A stretch of 64,000 bases of DNA from Spirochaeta isovalerica (GCF_014207565.1 NZ_JACHGJ010000002.1:248001-312000), one strand, 5' to 3'; positions 51,500 through 60,385 are shown, counted from the stretch's first letter. Made by a program: numbers and translations. Notes: generated from the letters alone by a model not told the origin.

Positions 51500-52881
51500 T
51501 GATGAAGTTCTCCTTGCAGTTCGCTTCCGTAACAGAATAACGTGATATTAATCGCCTCCGGAGAAGATGGATAGAGTCTTGAAGTCAGGCTGTACCGGTC
51601 GTTGAGGTAAATCTCGATGAGCGAACCATCGAGAAAGATTCTCATAGATAGAGTATCGGCTGTTTCCTCCAGCGGAATAAACAGTGGCGATTTGCTGACA
51701 GATTCCAGAACGGACGATCGGCTTCTGTCCAGTACGAGGCGGTTCGCACTGCTTTCGAAACGTATTTCCGTGACTTCTCCGCTCTTTTTGTCTTCGCAGA
51801 TATTCAATCGCAGGGGATTCGCCGCCGGGCTTTCCTTACTATCTCTCTTCAATTTCAGGGAGAGTTCCCATTGCCAGCCCGGTGATGAAAGGGCAAGCGG
51901 CTCTCCCCTGGGTGTGAGCTGAGAAAACCGGTGTCCCCTTTGCCGAAGAGATAGGCATTGTTTGTGGGGCTTTATATTCACATATCCCTTCGGGCTTAGT
52001 GACAAGCGGCGGGGGAGGGTTTGCGCTCCCGAGTAACCTTTTATAAAATCCGAACCTTTCCGGCTCTCTTCCGGAGCCCAGGCTATCATGTAAATGAAGC
52101 CTTCCCGGTCCCGCGCCATCTGCGGTGCATAGAAACCTTCCATGGCGCTGTTATCCAGAATGGACTTGCGCTCCACTTTGAATTGCTCATCTCTGGTAAA
52201 TATGCCTGTAAGGCAGCGGACTGCTTTATTGGCGGGAGAGTAGAAAAGAATGGCTTTACCCTCTTCCATTATGATATTGGGACACTCCAGAAAAGGGGCT
52301 TCGGCTGAATCTTTCAGCAGGATATGGCGATAGGACCAGTTTTCCAGATTTTCTGACCGGTAGAGAAGGATAACCCCTTCCCCGTTGAGGGAGCCTCCCA
52401 GAAGCATATACCACCGGTCGAATGCTCTGAAAACAAAGGGATCCCGCCAGTCGATCAATTCTCCCACAGAACCGTGGTCATCGGCCTTGAGTATCGGATT
52501 GCGGCGGTCGGTCCGCCATGTTTCAAGTTTCCGGTCTCCCCGCGCCATCCATTGTTCAGCGTAATGGGAAACGGCCTTGTCCCCAAAGGGAATCCTCGTA
52601 TAGAAAATAAGGGGGTCGCCTTTTTCCGGAACAATGAGGGAACCGGAGAAACAGTGTTCCTCTCCCCCGGCTCTGTCCGGTTTCATGGCAATCGGTCTTT
52701 CTTCCCAGTGTATCAGGTCGGTGCTGCGGCAATGGCCCCAATGGATGGATCCCCACCTGTCTCCGAAGGGGTTGTACTGATAAAACATGTGATACCACTT
52801 CCCGTCGTCATGTAATCCTATCGGATCATTCATCCAGTTTTTTGCGGGCATATAGTGGTATCGTGGTTTTAAATGTTCCAT
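51487..52881 (-). CDS. Glycoside hydrolase family 32 (beta-fructosidase/sucrase)
   Basis: A 464-aa GH32 enzyme. The nucleophile motif is WMNDPIG near residue 17, the transition-state motif is WRDPFVF, and the acid/base motif is ECPNI. An N-terminal five-bladed propeller is followed by a C-terminal beta sandwich (about 325-464). No signal peptide is present, so it acts in the cytoplasm, as expected for sucrose-6-phosphate or short fructo-oligosaccharide hydrolysis. No sugar transporter or PTS gene is adjacent. It is transcribed with the GGDEF gene. AAGGA lies 12 nt before the ATG. Confidence 0.95.
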   Translation of the reverse strand: MEHLKPRYHYMPAKNWMNDPIGLHDDGKWYHMFYQYNPFGDRWGSIHWGHCRSTDLIHWEERPIAMKPDRAGGEEHCFSGSLIVPEKGDPLIFYTRIPFGDKAVSHYAEQWMARGDRKLETWRTDRRNPILKADDHGSVGELIDWRDPFVFRAFDRWYMLLGGSLNGEGVILLYRSENLENWSYRHILLKDSAEAPFLECPNIIMEEGKAILFYSPANKAVRCLTGIFTRDEQFKVERKSILDNSAMEGFYAPQMARDREGFIYMIAWAPEESRKGSDFIKGYSGAQTLPRRLSLSPKGYVNIKPHKQCLSLRQRGHRFSQLTPRGEPLALSSPGWQWELSLKLKRDSKESPAANPLRLNICEDKKSGEVTEIRFESSANRLVLDRSRSSVLESVSKSPLFIPLEETADTLSMRIFLDGSLIEIYLNDRYSLTSRLYPSSPEAINITLFCYGSELQGELHQCGL

Positions 52882-52952
52882 AATCTGCAGGTCCTTATGA
52901 TGAATTCTACTTTAAGGAGGATAACACTTCAATGAATAATCATTACTAACTG

Positions 52953-54725
52953 TTAAAGATAGACTGAGAAGAGCTCTTTTATCTCATTGAGCTTGAGAGG
53001 TTTTACCAGATAGCCGTCGGCGCCGAAAGATAGAGCCTTCCGGCGGTTCTCTTTGTTCAAGGATGCGCTGAAAATGAAAATAGGGGTCAGATAGCCTTTT
53101 TTCCGGCAGCTCCTTGTAAACTGAAACCCGTCCATTCCCGGCATCAGGAGATCGCAGAAAATACAGTCGACCCTGTTTTTTTCCATATGGAGTAGGGCGG
53201 ATTCCGCCGATTCGAAGACCTGTATGTTCGCATTGCGGAAAACATGTCTGATCTGCTCCCGGAGGATGGATCTGTTCAATTCAACATCATCAATCAGAAT
53301 GATGCTTTTCCGCGTCAGGGGATCTCTCATCAAGCCTTTGGGATTCCGCGATATGACATCGGCCCGGGATACGGAGAGAAGATAGTCAATCTGATCCGAA
53401 AGCTTCTGAGCGCATCCGTCCATTTCCATCAGCTCGTTCTTGATCTCATAGGTCTTCTCCGGACTGTTGATCAGCAGATCCAGTTTCCCCCTTATCCCGA
53501 AAAGCGGTGTTCTGAGCGAGTCTGAAATCCTCATAAAGAGGTCGTTCTTATGTTTCAGCAAATTGGAATTTCTTTCGTAGACTTTCCGGTAGGGGATATA
53601 AGTAAAGAGGATCTGGAAAGGGATGATGAGAGCGGCGAAAATCCTGGTGTTGAAAACCGAATTGTGGAACTGAAAGAGAGCATTTCCAGCGAAAATGATA
53701 ATGCCCCCGATCATGACTCCCAGCCAGTAAAGGGAATCATAGGTCTTTTTTCCGTAAAAAATATCGAATATGGTTATATAAATCGTTGCACTCATCGGAA
53801 TAACCATTGTCAGTTCATAGGGGACATTGGCTATATAAGCCAGCCTGACAGGTCCAGCCAGTACCGCCGTTGCGTAGAGAAGGGACAAAGCGATTGACCA
53901 GTCCATCAGCTTCCTGTAGAGGGGATAATCAAATATCCGTTTAAAATAGAGGGCGAAAAGGGCGACAATAACCGGAATATTGAACCATGTCAGTTTTTCG
54001 TGAACAGTGTAGTTGTCTATGAATAGCAGGATCAGCCGGTTGTAATCTGTCAGGAACCGGATAATCATCCAGAATGCGATCAGGGCCAGAATGTGATGAC
54101 TGTTCTCCCTGTTTTTGCGGTCAGCCAGCCAGGCTCCCAATGAAAAAATTCCCGAAAGCAGCAGAGCCCCTATGCTGATGGCGTCTATCGATGAGTTCTT
54201 CAGCGCCTGGCTTTCAATGGATTCCGAACGGCCGAAATAAGGTCGGGAGATCAGTCCGCTGTGGGTTGTATGATAGTCATTAACTTCAAGAAATACCGTC
54301 AACCTTTCCCTGGCGGTGATCTGAAAAACCCGGGGTTTCAGAGTGGGACTGTAGGAATCTCCGATGCGGCCGTTGTAATAGATCCTGTCGTTTATTGTCA
54401 GTTTGTATGCTGTCGGGCAGTCGGGAATGTAGAGGCTGTAATGCTCTTCTTCCGGAGGGAGTTTTATCTCCAGCTTATAGGTTCCCTCATTGATTCCGTT
54501 CTGCCAGGGCGAGGGAACAGTAATACTGTTCCAATGGCTGTTGTTCTTATCTCCATGCCCTTCCGAGAAGAGCCATGAACCGGATAAATCAACAGTTCGG
54601 GAAAAATCGAAATCCGAAAGATCAATATACCCCTGGTCGACTCCGGTTTCTATTGACGGGACACTGCAGGAGAGAAAAAGAAATGAAAGAGACAGAATGA
54701 CAATTTTCTTCAATGAATCGATCAA
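52953..54725 (-). CDS. 7TMR-DISM receptor with degenerate HisKA and receiver domain (paralogue A)
   Basis: A 590-aa protein starting at TTG 54725, which overlaps the thioesterase stop (TTGA). The signal ends FLFLSC (lipoprotein). An extracytoplasmic DISM domain (about 25-165), seven membrane helices (about 175-385) and a HisKA-like helical pair follow. The H-box reads RISDSLRTPLFGI, with Asp where the phosphorylated His should be, and there is no ATPase domain. A C-terminal receiver is intact (LIDDVELNRS, FCDLLMPGMDG, FIFSASLN, YLVKPLK). It must receive phosphate from another kinase or act without it. A close paralogue lies at 55326-57101. Confidence 0.88.
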   Translation of the reverse strand: MIDSLKKIVILSLSFLFLSCSVPSIETGVDQGYIDLSDFDFSRTVDLSGSWLFSEGHGDKNNSHWNSITVPSPWQNGINEGTYKLEIKLPPEEEHYSLYIPDCPTAYKLTINDRIYYNGRIGDSYSPTLKPRVFQITARERLTVFLEVNDYHTTHSGLISRPYFGRSESIESQALKNSSIDAISIGALLLSGIFSLGAWLADRKNRENSHHILALIAFWMIIRFLTDYNRLILLFIDNYTVHEKLTWFNIPVIVALFALYFKRIFDYPLYRKLMDWSIALSLLYATAVLAGPVRLAYIANVPYELTMVIPMSATIYITIFDIFYGKKTYDSLYWLGVMIGGIIIFAGNALFQFHNSVFNTRIFAALIIPFQILFTYIPYRKVYERNSNLLKHKNDLFMRISDSLRTPLFGIRGKLDLLINSPEKTYEIKNELMEMDGCAQKLSDQIDYLLSVSRADVISRNPKGLMRDPLTRKSIILIDDVELNRSILREQIRHVFRNANIQVFESAESALLHMEKNRVDCIFCDLLMPGMDGFQFTRSCRKKGYLTPIFIFSASLNKENRRKALSFGADGYLVKPLKLNEIKELFSVYL

Positions 54726-55132
54726 AGTCCATATTTCTTGAATAGACTTTCGAACACTTCGTCGAGCATCAGAGGAAAGCCCTCTTTGACATCAATGCAG
54801 ACCGTCGTGACTTTTGACCGGATAACCTGTGTTCCGTCTTTTTTGAAAATATCCTGAAGAAAAATCAGCCTTGTGGATTTCTTTCTCTCCAGTGCGATTT
54901 TTACGGTAAACTCATCATTGGGGAGCAGCGGAGCCAGGTAATCCATTTCAACCCGGGTTACCATAGCGGCAATACCTTCCTTGTACAGCTCGTTAAAATC
55001 GATCCCTTCGGATTTTATGAATTTATGACGGGCATGGGTCATATAGTTCTGATATTGACCATTGTTGACCACTCCCTGCACATCGCATTCGTGGTCCCGC
55101 ACTTCCATGTCTATTTCAAAAATATAATCCAT
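54722..55132 (-). CDS. Acyl-CoA thioesterase (hotdog fold)
   Basis: A 136-aa member of the 4HBT family. Typical elements are VRDHECDVQGVVNNGQYQNYMTHARH, where Asp/His near residue 17 and the N-Y-x-x-Y region line the active site, and VEMDYLAPLLPNDEFTV. The start ATG 55132 has AGGAG just upstream; a longer reading starting at 55231 has none. The substrate is unknown. It lies between two paralogous receptor genes and is coupled to the one downstream. Confidence 0.9.
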   Translation of the reverse strand: MDYIFEIDMEVRDHECDVQGVVNNGQYQNYMTHARHKFIKSEGIDFNELYKEGIAAMVTRVEMDYLAPLLPNDEFTVKIALERKKSTRLIFLQDIFKKDGTQVIRSKVTTVCIDVKEGFPLMLDEVFESLFKKYGL

Positions 55133-55325
55133 ATGTATTGCTCCTGTTTTCTGTTGATTTTCTGGATTATAAACGGAAGAGTACATTATTACAATGTTTT
55201 TAATAGTGGTTTGTGGTTTTTGAATATTCAAAAGAATGAACGGCTACCTGATTAATCTATTTTTATTTTCCCGGAAAAGGCTTAAAATGCCCTTTTTCAA
55301 CAGAATATTCGGGAGGCAGGTAATT

Positions 55326-57101
55326 TTGAAAGGCTGGGTCGTGATAATCTTTCCCCTTATCCTTTTACTGTCATGTGGTAATAAGGCCTATATAGAGGGA
55401 GGACACAGAGCCGAAGAAGGTCTCCTCGATCTTTCCGGAGAGTCATTCGAAAAGAACATATCACTGGAAGGGCAGTGGCTCTTCACTTCAGGACATTTCA
55501 GCGATGCTGATCCGCAAAACTGGAGCACATTGAAAGTTCCGGCCCGTTGGAACGGACGGTATCGGGACGGAACCTATTCTCTGACCGTCAAGCTTCCGCC
55601 CTCGAAGGATTATTACGGGATCTATATACCCGATTGCTACACTTCATACAGAATCCGTCTCAATGAGGACAGCTATCGGAACGGCGATATCGGCGAAAAC
55701 TACGCTCCGACTCTCAAACCCAGAATTTTTCCGGTCCATGCCGGTGGCGAACTGGATATCCGTATAATGGTCAGCGATTACGATACGACATTCGGAGGTA
55801 TAACATCGCCTCCCTATTTGGGAAAGCTGGAGAATATTCAGTCCCATTATACGAGAAAGAACGTTGTCGACGCCGTCAGCATAGGAGTGCTTCTGTTTTC
55901 CGGCTTTTTTTCGCTTGTCATCTGGTTCGTCTCCAGAGATAGCGGGGGGCGGCGGCAGCTGATTCTGGCCTTGCTTTCATTCTGGATGATTGTCCGCTTC
56001 GCCAGTGATTACAATTCGATCATTCTTCATTACTACGATTTTTATCTTCTTCACGAAAAACTGACCTGGTTGAATATTCCTGTCATCGTGTTCCTCTTCG
56101 GAGTGTATTTCCATCAGCTGTACGATATCAAATTCTATAAAATCCTTTTGAAAATCTCTCTGGGGCTTTCGGTGGTTTACGGACTCATCGTTCTGTTCGG
56201 TTCGGTGAAAGTGGCATACAGGGCGGACATTCCCTATGAGCTGATTATGATAGTTCCCATGACCGCGACGCTCTTTGTAACAGCTCATGATGTTTTTGTC
56301 AGAAGACGAAGCGTCGAGTCGCTCTACTGGTTTATTGTCATGGTTATCGGCATTCTTCTTTTCGGTGGCAATTCACTCAAGAGTTTCAATAATAACAATT
56401 TCAATACGGAATCCCTGACTGCCTTTATCATTCCCGTTCAGATTCTGCTTTCCTATTTCCCCTACCGCAGGATATACGATCAGAATACGAAGCTCTACAA
56501 ACATAAAAATGATATCTTTATGAGAATTTCCGATTCTCTTAAAACGCCCTTATACGGAATTACCGGTCTTCTGGACATAATGAGCAGAGAGACAGAGTCT
56601 CCCCAAAAACTGGAGAAGGAAGTGAAGGCCGCTCAGGTAGAGACGGAAAAGCTGTCCCGGCAAATAGATTATCTTCTTTCGGTTTCCCGGGCCGATGTGG
56701 TAGAAAGCCGGAACATACTGAAACCGAAACTGGTCAACGCGGGATATGAAATCGTAATTATCGACGATGTGGAAATAAACCGGTCAATTGTAAAAGAACA
56801 GCTGAAACAGGTCTTCCGTAATGGACAGTTTCATCTTTTCGAGTCCGGCGAAGCTGCTCTGGCTTTCGATGAACTCCATTTCGCCGATATGATTTTCTGC
56901 GATCTTATGATGCCGGGTATGGATGGTTTCGAGTTTACAAGGGCCTGTCGAAAACAGGGGCTCCTGATGCCGCTTTTTATTTTCAGCGCTTCCCTCAATC
57001 GGGAAAACAGGCAAAAAGCGCTGGCTTTCGGAGCTGACGGTTATCTGACAAAGCCTTTAAAAATCGATGAAATCCACGATTTGTTCCAATTGTACCTTTA
57101 A
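55326..57101 (+). CDS. 7TMR-DISM receptor with degenerate HisKA and receiver domain (paralogue B)
   Basis: A paralogue of the product at 52953-54725 with the same order of domains: lipoprotein signal (LILLLSC), DISM ectodomain, seven helices, a HisKA-like pair with RISDSLKTPLYGI (again Asp for His) and an intact receiver (IDDVEINRS, FCDLMMPGMDG, FIFSASLN, YLTKPLK). I prefer TTG 55326, with GGAGG 9 nt upstream. It gives 591 aa, almost equal to the 590-aa paralogue, which also begins with TTG. ATG 55287 is the alternative. The stop overlaps that of the convergent GntR gene. Confidence 0.86.
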   Translation: MKGWVVIIFPLILLLSCGNKAYIEGGHRAEEGLLDLSGESFEKNISLEGQWLFTSGHFSDADPQNWSTLKVPARWNGRYRDGTYSLTVKLPPSKDYYGIYIPDCYTSYRIRLNEDSYRNGDIGENYAPTLKPRIFPVHAGGELDIRIMVSDYDTTFGGITSPPYLGKLENIQSHYTRKNVVDAVSIGVLLFSGFFSLVIWFVSRDSGGRRQLILALLSFWMIVRFASDYNSIILHYYDFYLLHEKLTWLNIPVIVFLFGVYFHQLYDIKFYKILLKISLGLSVVYGLIVLFGSVKVAYRADIPYELIMIVPMTATLFVTAHDVFVRRRSVESLYWFIVMVIGILLFGGNSLKSFNNNNFNTESLTAFIIPVQILLSYFPYRRIYDQNTKLYKHKNDIFMRISDSLKTPLYGITGLLDIMSRETESPQKLEKEVKAAQVETEKLSRQIDYLLSVSRADVVESRNILKPKLVNAGYEIVIIDDVEINRSIVKEQLKQVFRNGQFHLFESGEAALAFDELHFADMIFCDLMMPGMDGFEFTRACRKQGLLMPLFIFSASLNRENRQKALAFGADGYLTKPLKIDEIHDLFQLYL

Positions 57102-57733
57102 AGGCTCTTTCCCAGCTTCTCTCTTGTTCTCCAGTGATGTTCCATAATCATTCTCTGGGCCAGATCGGCATTTTTCGAGCGGATGGCTTCGATGATCCTT
57201 CTGTGTTCCGGGAGAGTTTCATCCGGTTCTCTGATTAATCCCCTGGAATAGCAGCGTAGAATGAAATCACAGCGGTCTATAAATTCCTGAATCAGATTGT
57301 TACGGGATAACTTGAGAAGCGAGGAATGAAACTCACGGTCTTTGAGCTGATATTCTTCGTATCTGTCTTCAGCGACAGGAATGTCAAAACCATCGAATAA
57401 TGCCAGAAGAGGTTCCCATTCCCGGTCATTCAGTTTTTCCATGCAGATATGCAGAGCCGTTCCTTCAAGCCCGGCCCGGACTTCAAAAAGCTCGACCATA
57501 TCGGCTGTCGTAAAGACGCGTATAAACAGATCCCGTTTCTCCCTCTGTTCCACAATTCCTTCGCGGATCAGACGGTTCAGGGCTTCGCTGACCGGTGTAA
57601 TGCTGACTCCCAGAATCTCGGCCAGTTCTTTTTTCTGCAGTTTATCTCCCGGCTTGAGGTCTTTATTGAGAAGCATAAGGACAATCTGGTCGTAAACAAG
57701 GTCGCCCAGGGCATCTTTTGACAGACGGGGCAT
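57098..57733 (-). CDS. GntR-family regulator, FCD type
   Basis: A 211-aa regulator with an N-terminal winged helix (DLVYDQIVLMLLNKDLKPGDKL, ELAEILGVSITPVSEALNRL) and an all-helical FCD effector domain (FEVRAGLEGTALHIC, DREFHSSLLKLSRN, EHRRIIEAI, with the Asp and His residues that bind a metal). FCD regulators usually sense sugar acids or other carboxylates. It follows a second GntR gene by 4 nt, so both are made together next to a sugar-acid-type operon. Confidence 0.93.
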   Translation of the reverse strand: MPRLSKDALGDLVYDQIVLMLLNKDLKPGDKLQKKELAEILGVSITPVSEALNRLIREGIVEQREKRDLFIRVFTTADMVELFEVRAGLEGTALHICMEKLNDREWEPLLALFDGFDIPVAEDRYEEYQLKDREFHSSLLKLSRNNLIQEFIDRCDFILRCYSRGLIREPDETLPEHRRIIEAIRSKNADLAQRMIMEHHWRTREKLGKSL

Positions 57734-57737
57734 ATAC

Positions 57738-58397
57738 CTATACCCCCTGAATCCGGTCGAGTCCGGTCTGAATATGGTCGCGCATCAGCCCTTCAGCTTT
57801 GGCGGCATCACTCTCGCTGATGGCGCGGCTTATGGCCAGATGATCACTGATGCTCCGTGAGTAATCAATCGTCCTGTCATCCTGATTGCTGAGGCTGACT
57901 ATGTTATAGGAAGAAATCATGGTGCTGAGCATGACGTTCCGGCTCATGTCCGTTATCCGTCTGTGGAATTCGTAGTCGTGCTGATTGAAACCGGAGGAAG
58001 AGGTGCTGAAATCTTTCGAACTGTTTTTTTCCACATAGGAGAGGAGAGCTTTTTTTTCTTTCGGCGTTCCCAGCTCTGCGGCTTTAAAGGCTCCGAGAGA
58101 TTCCAGCCGCAACCGGATATCAAAGAGATTGATTTTCTCTTCACGGCTCATCTCGTATATATAAAAACCCCTCCGGGGGATGCTTTTGACAAGCCATTCT
58201 TTTTCCAGTTTGGAAAAGGCTGAAAGAATAGGTGTGCGGGAAACGCCCAGATGAGCGGCCATTTCCTCCTGTATGAGTTTCTGACCGGGAACCAGTTCTC
58301 CTTTGAGAATCATTTCCTTTATGGATGAGTATACCTTTTCAACCAGGTCAGCAGTTTCAACTTTGTATGATTTCATTATGGATTCAGTATGGATCAT
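57738..58397 (-). CDS. GntR-family regulator, FCD type, of the adjacent catabolic operon
   Basis: A 219-aa regulator (or 212 from a second ATG at 58376). The winged helix has SIKEMILKGELVPGQKLIQEEMAAHLGVSRTPILSAFSKL. The FCD domain keeps NQHDYEFHRRITDMSRN, and HLAISRAI where a metal-binding His is expected. It is divergent from the TIM-barrel/Tct operon. Its own upstream region and that of the operon both carry TTGTATACAA-type palindromes, the usual kind of site for this family, so it is the likely repressor of both. Confidence 0.93.
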   Translation of the reverse strand: MIHTESIMKSYKVETADLVEKVYSSIKEMILKGELVPGQKLIQEEMAAHLGVSRTPILSAFSKLEKEWLVKSIPRRGFYIYEMSREEKINLFDIRLRLESLGAFKAAELGTPKEKKALLSYVEKNSSKDFSTSSSGFNQHDYEFHRRITDMSRNVMLSTMISSYNIVSLSNQDDRTIDYSRSISDHLAISRAISESDAAKAEGLMRDHIQTGLDRIQGV

Positions 58398-58422
58398 AAG
58401 CAGGCTCAGGTCAATAGCGATA

Positions 58423-58432
58423 TTGTATACAA
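58423..58432. promoter_or_regulatory. GntR operator candidate O1
   Basis: TTGTATACAA, a perfect 10-bp palindrome 26 nt upstream of the divergent GntR gene. The same core recurs at 58486 and 59309. Confidence 0.65.
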
Positions 58433-58453
58433 AATAAATAATCCAAAAAAACG

Positions 58454-58481
58454 TTGACAGCTAAAAAATGCTGTGTATAAA
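58454..58481 (+). promoter_or_regulatory. Promoter of the TIM-barrel/Tct operon
   Basis: A perfect TTGACA (58454-58459), a 16-nt spacer and TATAAA (58476-58481). The transcription start is expected within the operator at 58486-58493. Confidence 0.7.
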
Positions 58482-58485
58482 ATAA

Positions 58486-58493
58486 TGTATACA
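58486..58493. promoter_or_regulatory. GntR operator candidate O2
   Basis: TGTATACA, 4 nt downstream of the -10 box and covering the predicted transcription start. A bound GntR protein here would repress. Confidence 0.65.
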
Positions 58494-58511
58494 AAATTAA
58501 GGAGAGCGAAA

Positions 58512-59336
58512 TTGATCGGAGTATCCCCAGCCTACTATATCAGCCGATACGGCACGGCATTTACAATTGATGATGTCATTGAAGGCATGGATTGGTTGAG
58601 GGATCACCATTTTACAGCACTCCAGCTTGAAGTCTTTCATTACAATCAAATCGATCAATGGACTTTCAGCAATGGCATGAGGCTGAAGAATGCGCTTGAC
58701 GATAAAGGATTGAAAGCCAGTCAGTTCGTTGCCCATTTTCTGATGAACAGCTTTGACAGCCCTGAATCGCTGCGCTCTGACAAGGGTCTATATGAACTTG
58801 AATTCATTTCTGCCCTGGTAAGCCGATTTTCCTTAACCGGTATTATCACTGTTCCCATACCTCCTTTTGAGAGTGACGGCCCTGCCGGTAGAGATGAATT
58901 TCTATATTTTGATGAAAAGCTGAACAGAATCGCACTTTTCCTGGAAGAGAAGGGGCTGGCATTGGCACTCGAGCCGCAGCCGGGAAGTCTGGCAGCTGAT
59001 CTTTCCTTTCTGGAAAGACATGGGAAGATTGGACTCAATCTCGACCCCGGGCATCTTTTATGCAGCGGTATCGATCCCTTCTCTCTGGATCTTGAAATCC
59101 TGTCCCGGGTTATGGCTACCCATCTGTGCGAGAATGACGGAGTGGAAAATCTCTCTCTACGGCCGGGAACATTCGACAACCGCTGGGCGAGCCTTCTGGG
59201 TAATCTTATCGGATCGGGATACAGAGGAACATTTGATCTCGAGATAATCTGCCGGTCTGAACAGTTTGAACCGGAATATGAAGCGGGCCGATTTTTTTTA
59301 GAAAACTATTGTATACAAAATAATATATACATATGA
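58512..59336 (+). CDS. Sugar phosphate isomerase/epimerase-like TIM-barrel protein
   Basis: A 274-aa AP-endonuclease-2-type barrel. I place the start at TTG 58512 (MIGVSPAYYISRYG), which has AAGGAG about 8 nt upstream; a longer reading would begin at the operator. Metal-ligand candidates are the Glu in ALALEPQPG, the Asp in IGLNLDPGHLL and the Glu in GTFDLEIIC. Similar proteins isomerise or epimerise keto-sugars, or act in inositol and sugar-acid breakdown. The last codons contain a third operator-like palindrome. It is the first gene of the operon. Confidence 0.85.
   Translation: MIGVSPAYYISRYGTAFTIDDVIEGMDWLRDHHFTALQLEVFHYNQIDQWTFSNGMRLKNALDDKGLKASQFVAHFLMNSFDSPESLRSDKGLYELEFISALVSRFSLTGIITVPIPPFESDGPAGRDEFLYFDEKLNRIALFLEEKGLALALEPQPGSLAADLSFLERHGKIGLNLDPGHLLCSGIDPFSLDLEILSRVMATHLCENDGVENLSLRPGTFDNRWASLLGNLIGSGYRGTFDLEIICRSEQFEPEYEAGRFFLENYCIQNNIYI
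59309..59318. promoter_or_regulatory. GntR operator candidate O3 (inside the end of a gene)
   Basis: TTGTATACAA followed by AATAATATATAC, almost the same context as O1 and O2 but inside the last codons of the first TIM-barrel gene, 33 nt before the next start codon. It may control a second promoter or act as a roadblock site. Confidence 0.5.
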
Positions 59337-59350
59337 GGAGTTTATAATTT

Positions 59351-60325
59351 ATGAGCAATAAACCGAAATTCGCTGTCATAACCGGTTTTATCGGTGAAAC
59401 GGCAGACCGGTTCCGTTCCTATAACGCACCGAAAAACCTGGAGGAGAAATTTCAGGTCATGCATTCCCTGGAGAATGTTAACGGCGTGGAACTTGTCTTT
59501 CCCTATGAAGTGAAGGATGCTGCTGTCGTCAAGCCGCTGCTTGAGAAGTATGAACTGGAGATGGCCGCCGTTAATGTGAATATCAAAAAGGAAGAGGAAT
59601 TCCTGCACGGCAGTGTGTCTCATCCTGATAAAACCATTCGGGAAAAGGCAGTCCGCTTCATCAAGGAGGCAAAGGACTTTGCCGAGGCCGTCGGCGCGGA
59701 CAAAGTACAGTGCTGCCCGCTCGGAGATGGATATGAGTACAGTCTGCAGTCCGATTATGCCAACTCGTGGAAGCATATGGTCGAATGTTTTGCCGAAGCG
59801 GGGGAGTACAAGCCGGAAATCCCCCTCTTCATCGAATACAAACCCAATGAGATCCGCGGGAACTGCTTTATCGAAAATGCGGCCAAGACCCTCTGTCTGC
59901 TCAACGACATCGGCAATGAGGCAATTGGAGTCACGCTTGATTTCGGACACTCCATGTACGGAGGCGAAACTCCGGCGGAAGCCCTCTCATTAATCGAAAG
60001 CAGCCGGTTTCCCTATTACATCCATATAAACGATAACGACGGAAGGTGGGACTGGGACTATATGTGCGGCACGCGGAACTTCCAGGCCTATGTTGAGTTC
60101 GTCTATTACCTCAAGCGCTTCAACTATGCCGGCTGGCTCACCTCCGACACATCGCCCACCCGCGTGGATATTAAGGAATGTTTCGAAGCCAACGCCCGGT
60201 GGACCCAGAAAATCTGGGACATGCTCGATGCCATGGATCTTAAGGAACTGACGAAACTGCTCAATCAGACGGATTTTGTCAGGAACTGGAAGTTTCTGGA
60301 AAAAGAACTGTTTTTCAGAAATTGA
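59351..60325 (+). CDS. Sugar isomerase-like TIM-barrel protein
   Basis: A 324-aa xylose-isomerase-like barrel of the sugar phosphate isomerase/epimerase family, not closely similar to the preceding one. Metal-site candidates are Glu in LFIEYKPNEIRG, Asp and His in GVTLDFGHSMYGG, and the region YYIHINDNDGRWDWD. The KPNE and DFGHS motifs resemble those of L-rhamnose- or erythrulose-type isomerases. The substrate is likely a keto-sugar from an imported sugar acid. GAGGAG lies upstream of the ATG, 14 nt after the previous stop. Confidence 0.88.
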   Translation: MSNKPKFAVITGFIGETADRFRSYNAPKNLEEKFQVMHSLENVNGVELVFPYEVKDAAVVKPLLEKYELEMAAVNVNIKKEEEFLHGSVSHPDKTIREKAVRFIKEAKDFAEAVGADKVQCCPLGDGYEYSLQSDYANSWKHMVECFAEAGEYKPEIPLFIEYKPNEIRGNCFIENAAKTLCLLNDIGNEAIGVTLDFGHSMYGGETPAEALSLIESSRFPYYIHINDNDGRWDWDYMCGTRNFQAYVEFVYYLKRFNYAGWLTSDTSPTRVDIKECFEANARWTQKIWDMLDAMDLKELTKLLNQTDFVRNWKFLEKELFFRN

Positions 60326-60343
60326 ACAAAAAATTTTGAATAC

Positions 60344-60361
60344 ACAGACTGTCTGGTCTGT
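60344..60361. promoter_or_regulatory. Inverted repeat before tctC
   Basis: ACAGAC-TGTCTG-GTCTGT, where both the outer 6-bp arms and an inner CAGAC-T-GTCTG element are palindromic. It sits 25 nt before the tctC start. It differs from TTGTATACAA and might be the site of the second GntR protein (57098-57733). Confidence 0.45.
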
Positions 60362-60385
60362 TAGAATATTAGAAGGAGATTTTTT

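Noticed and set aside
52933-52950. AAGGAGG followed by ATG and five codons on the plus strand
   Set aside because: The site is strong, but the frame encodes only MNNHY and both neighbours are on the minus strand. It is probably chance.
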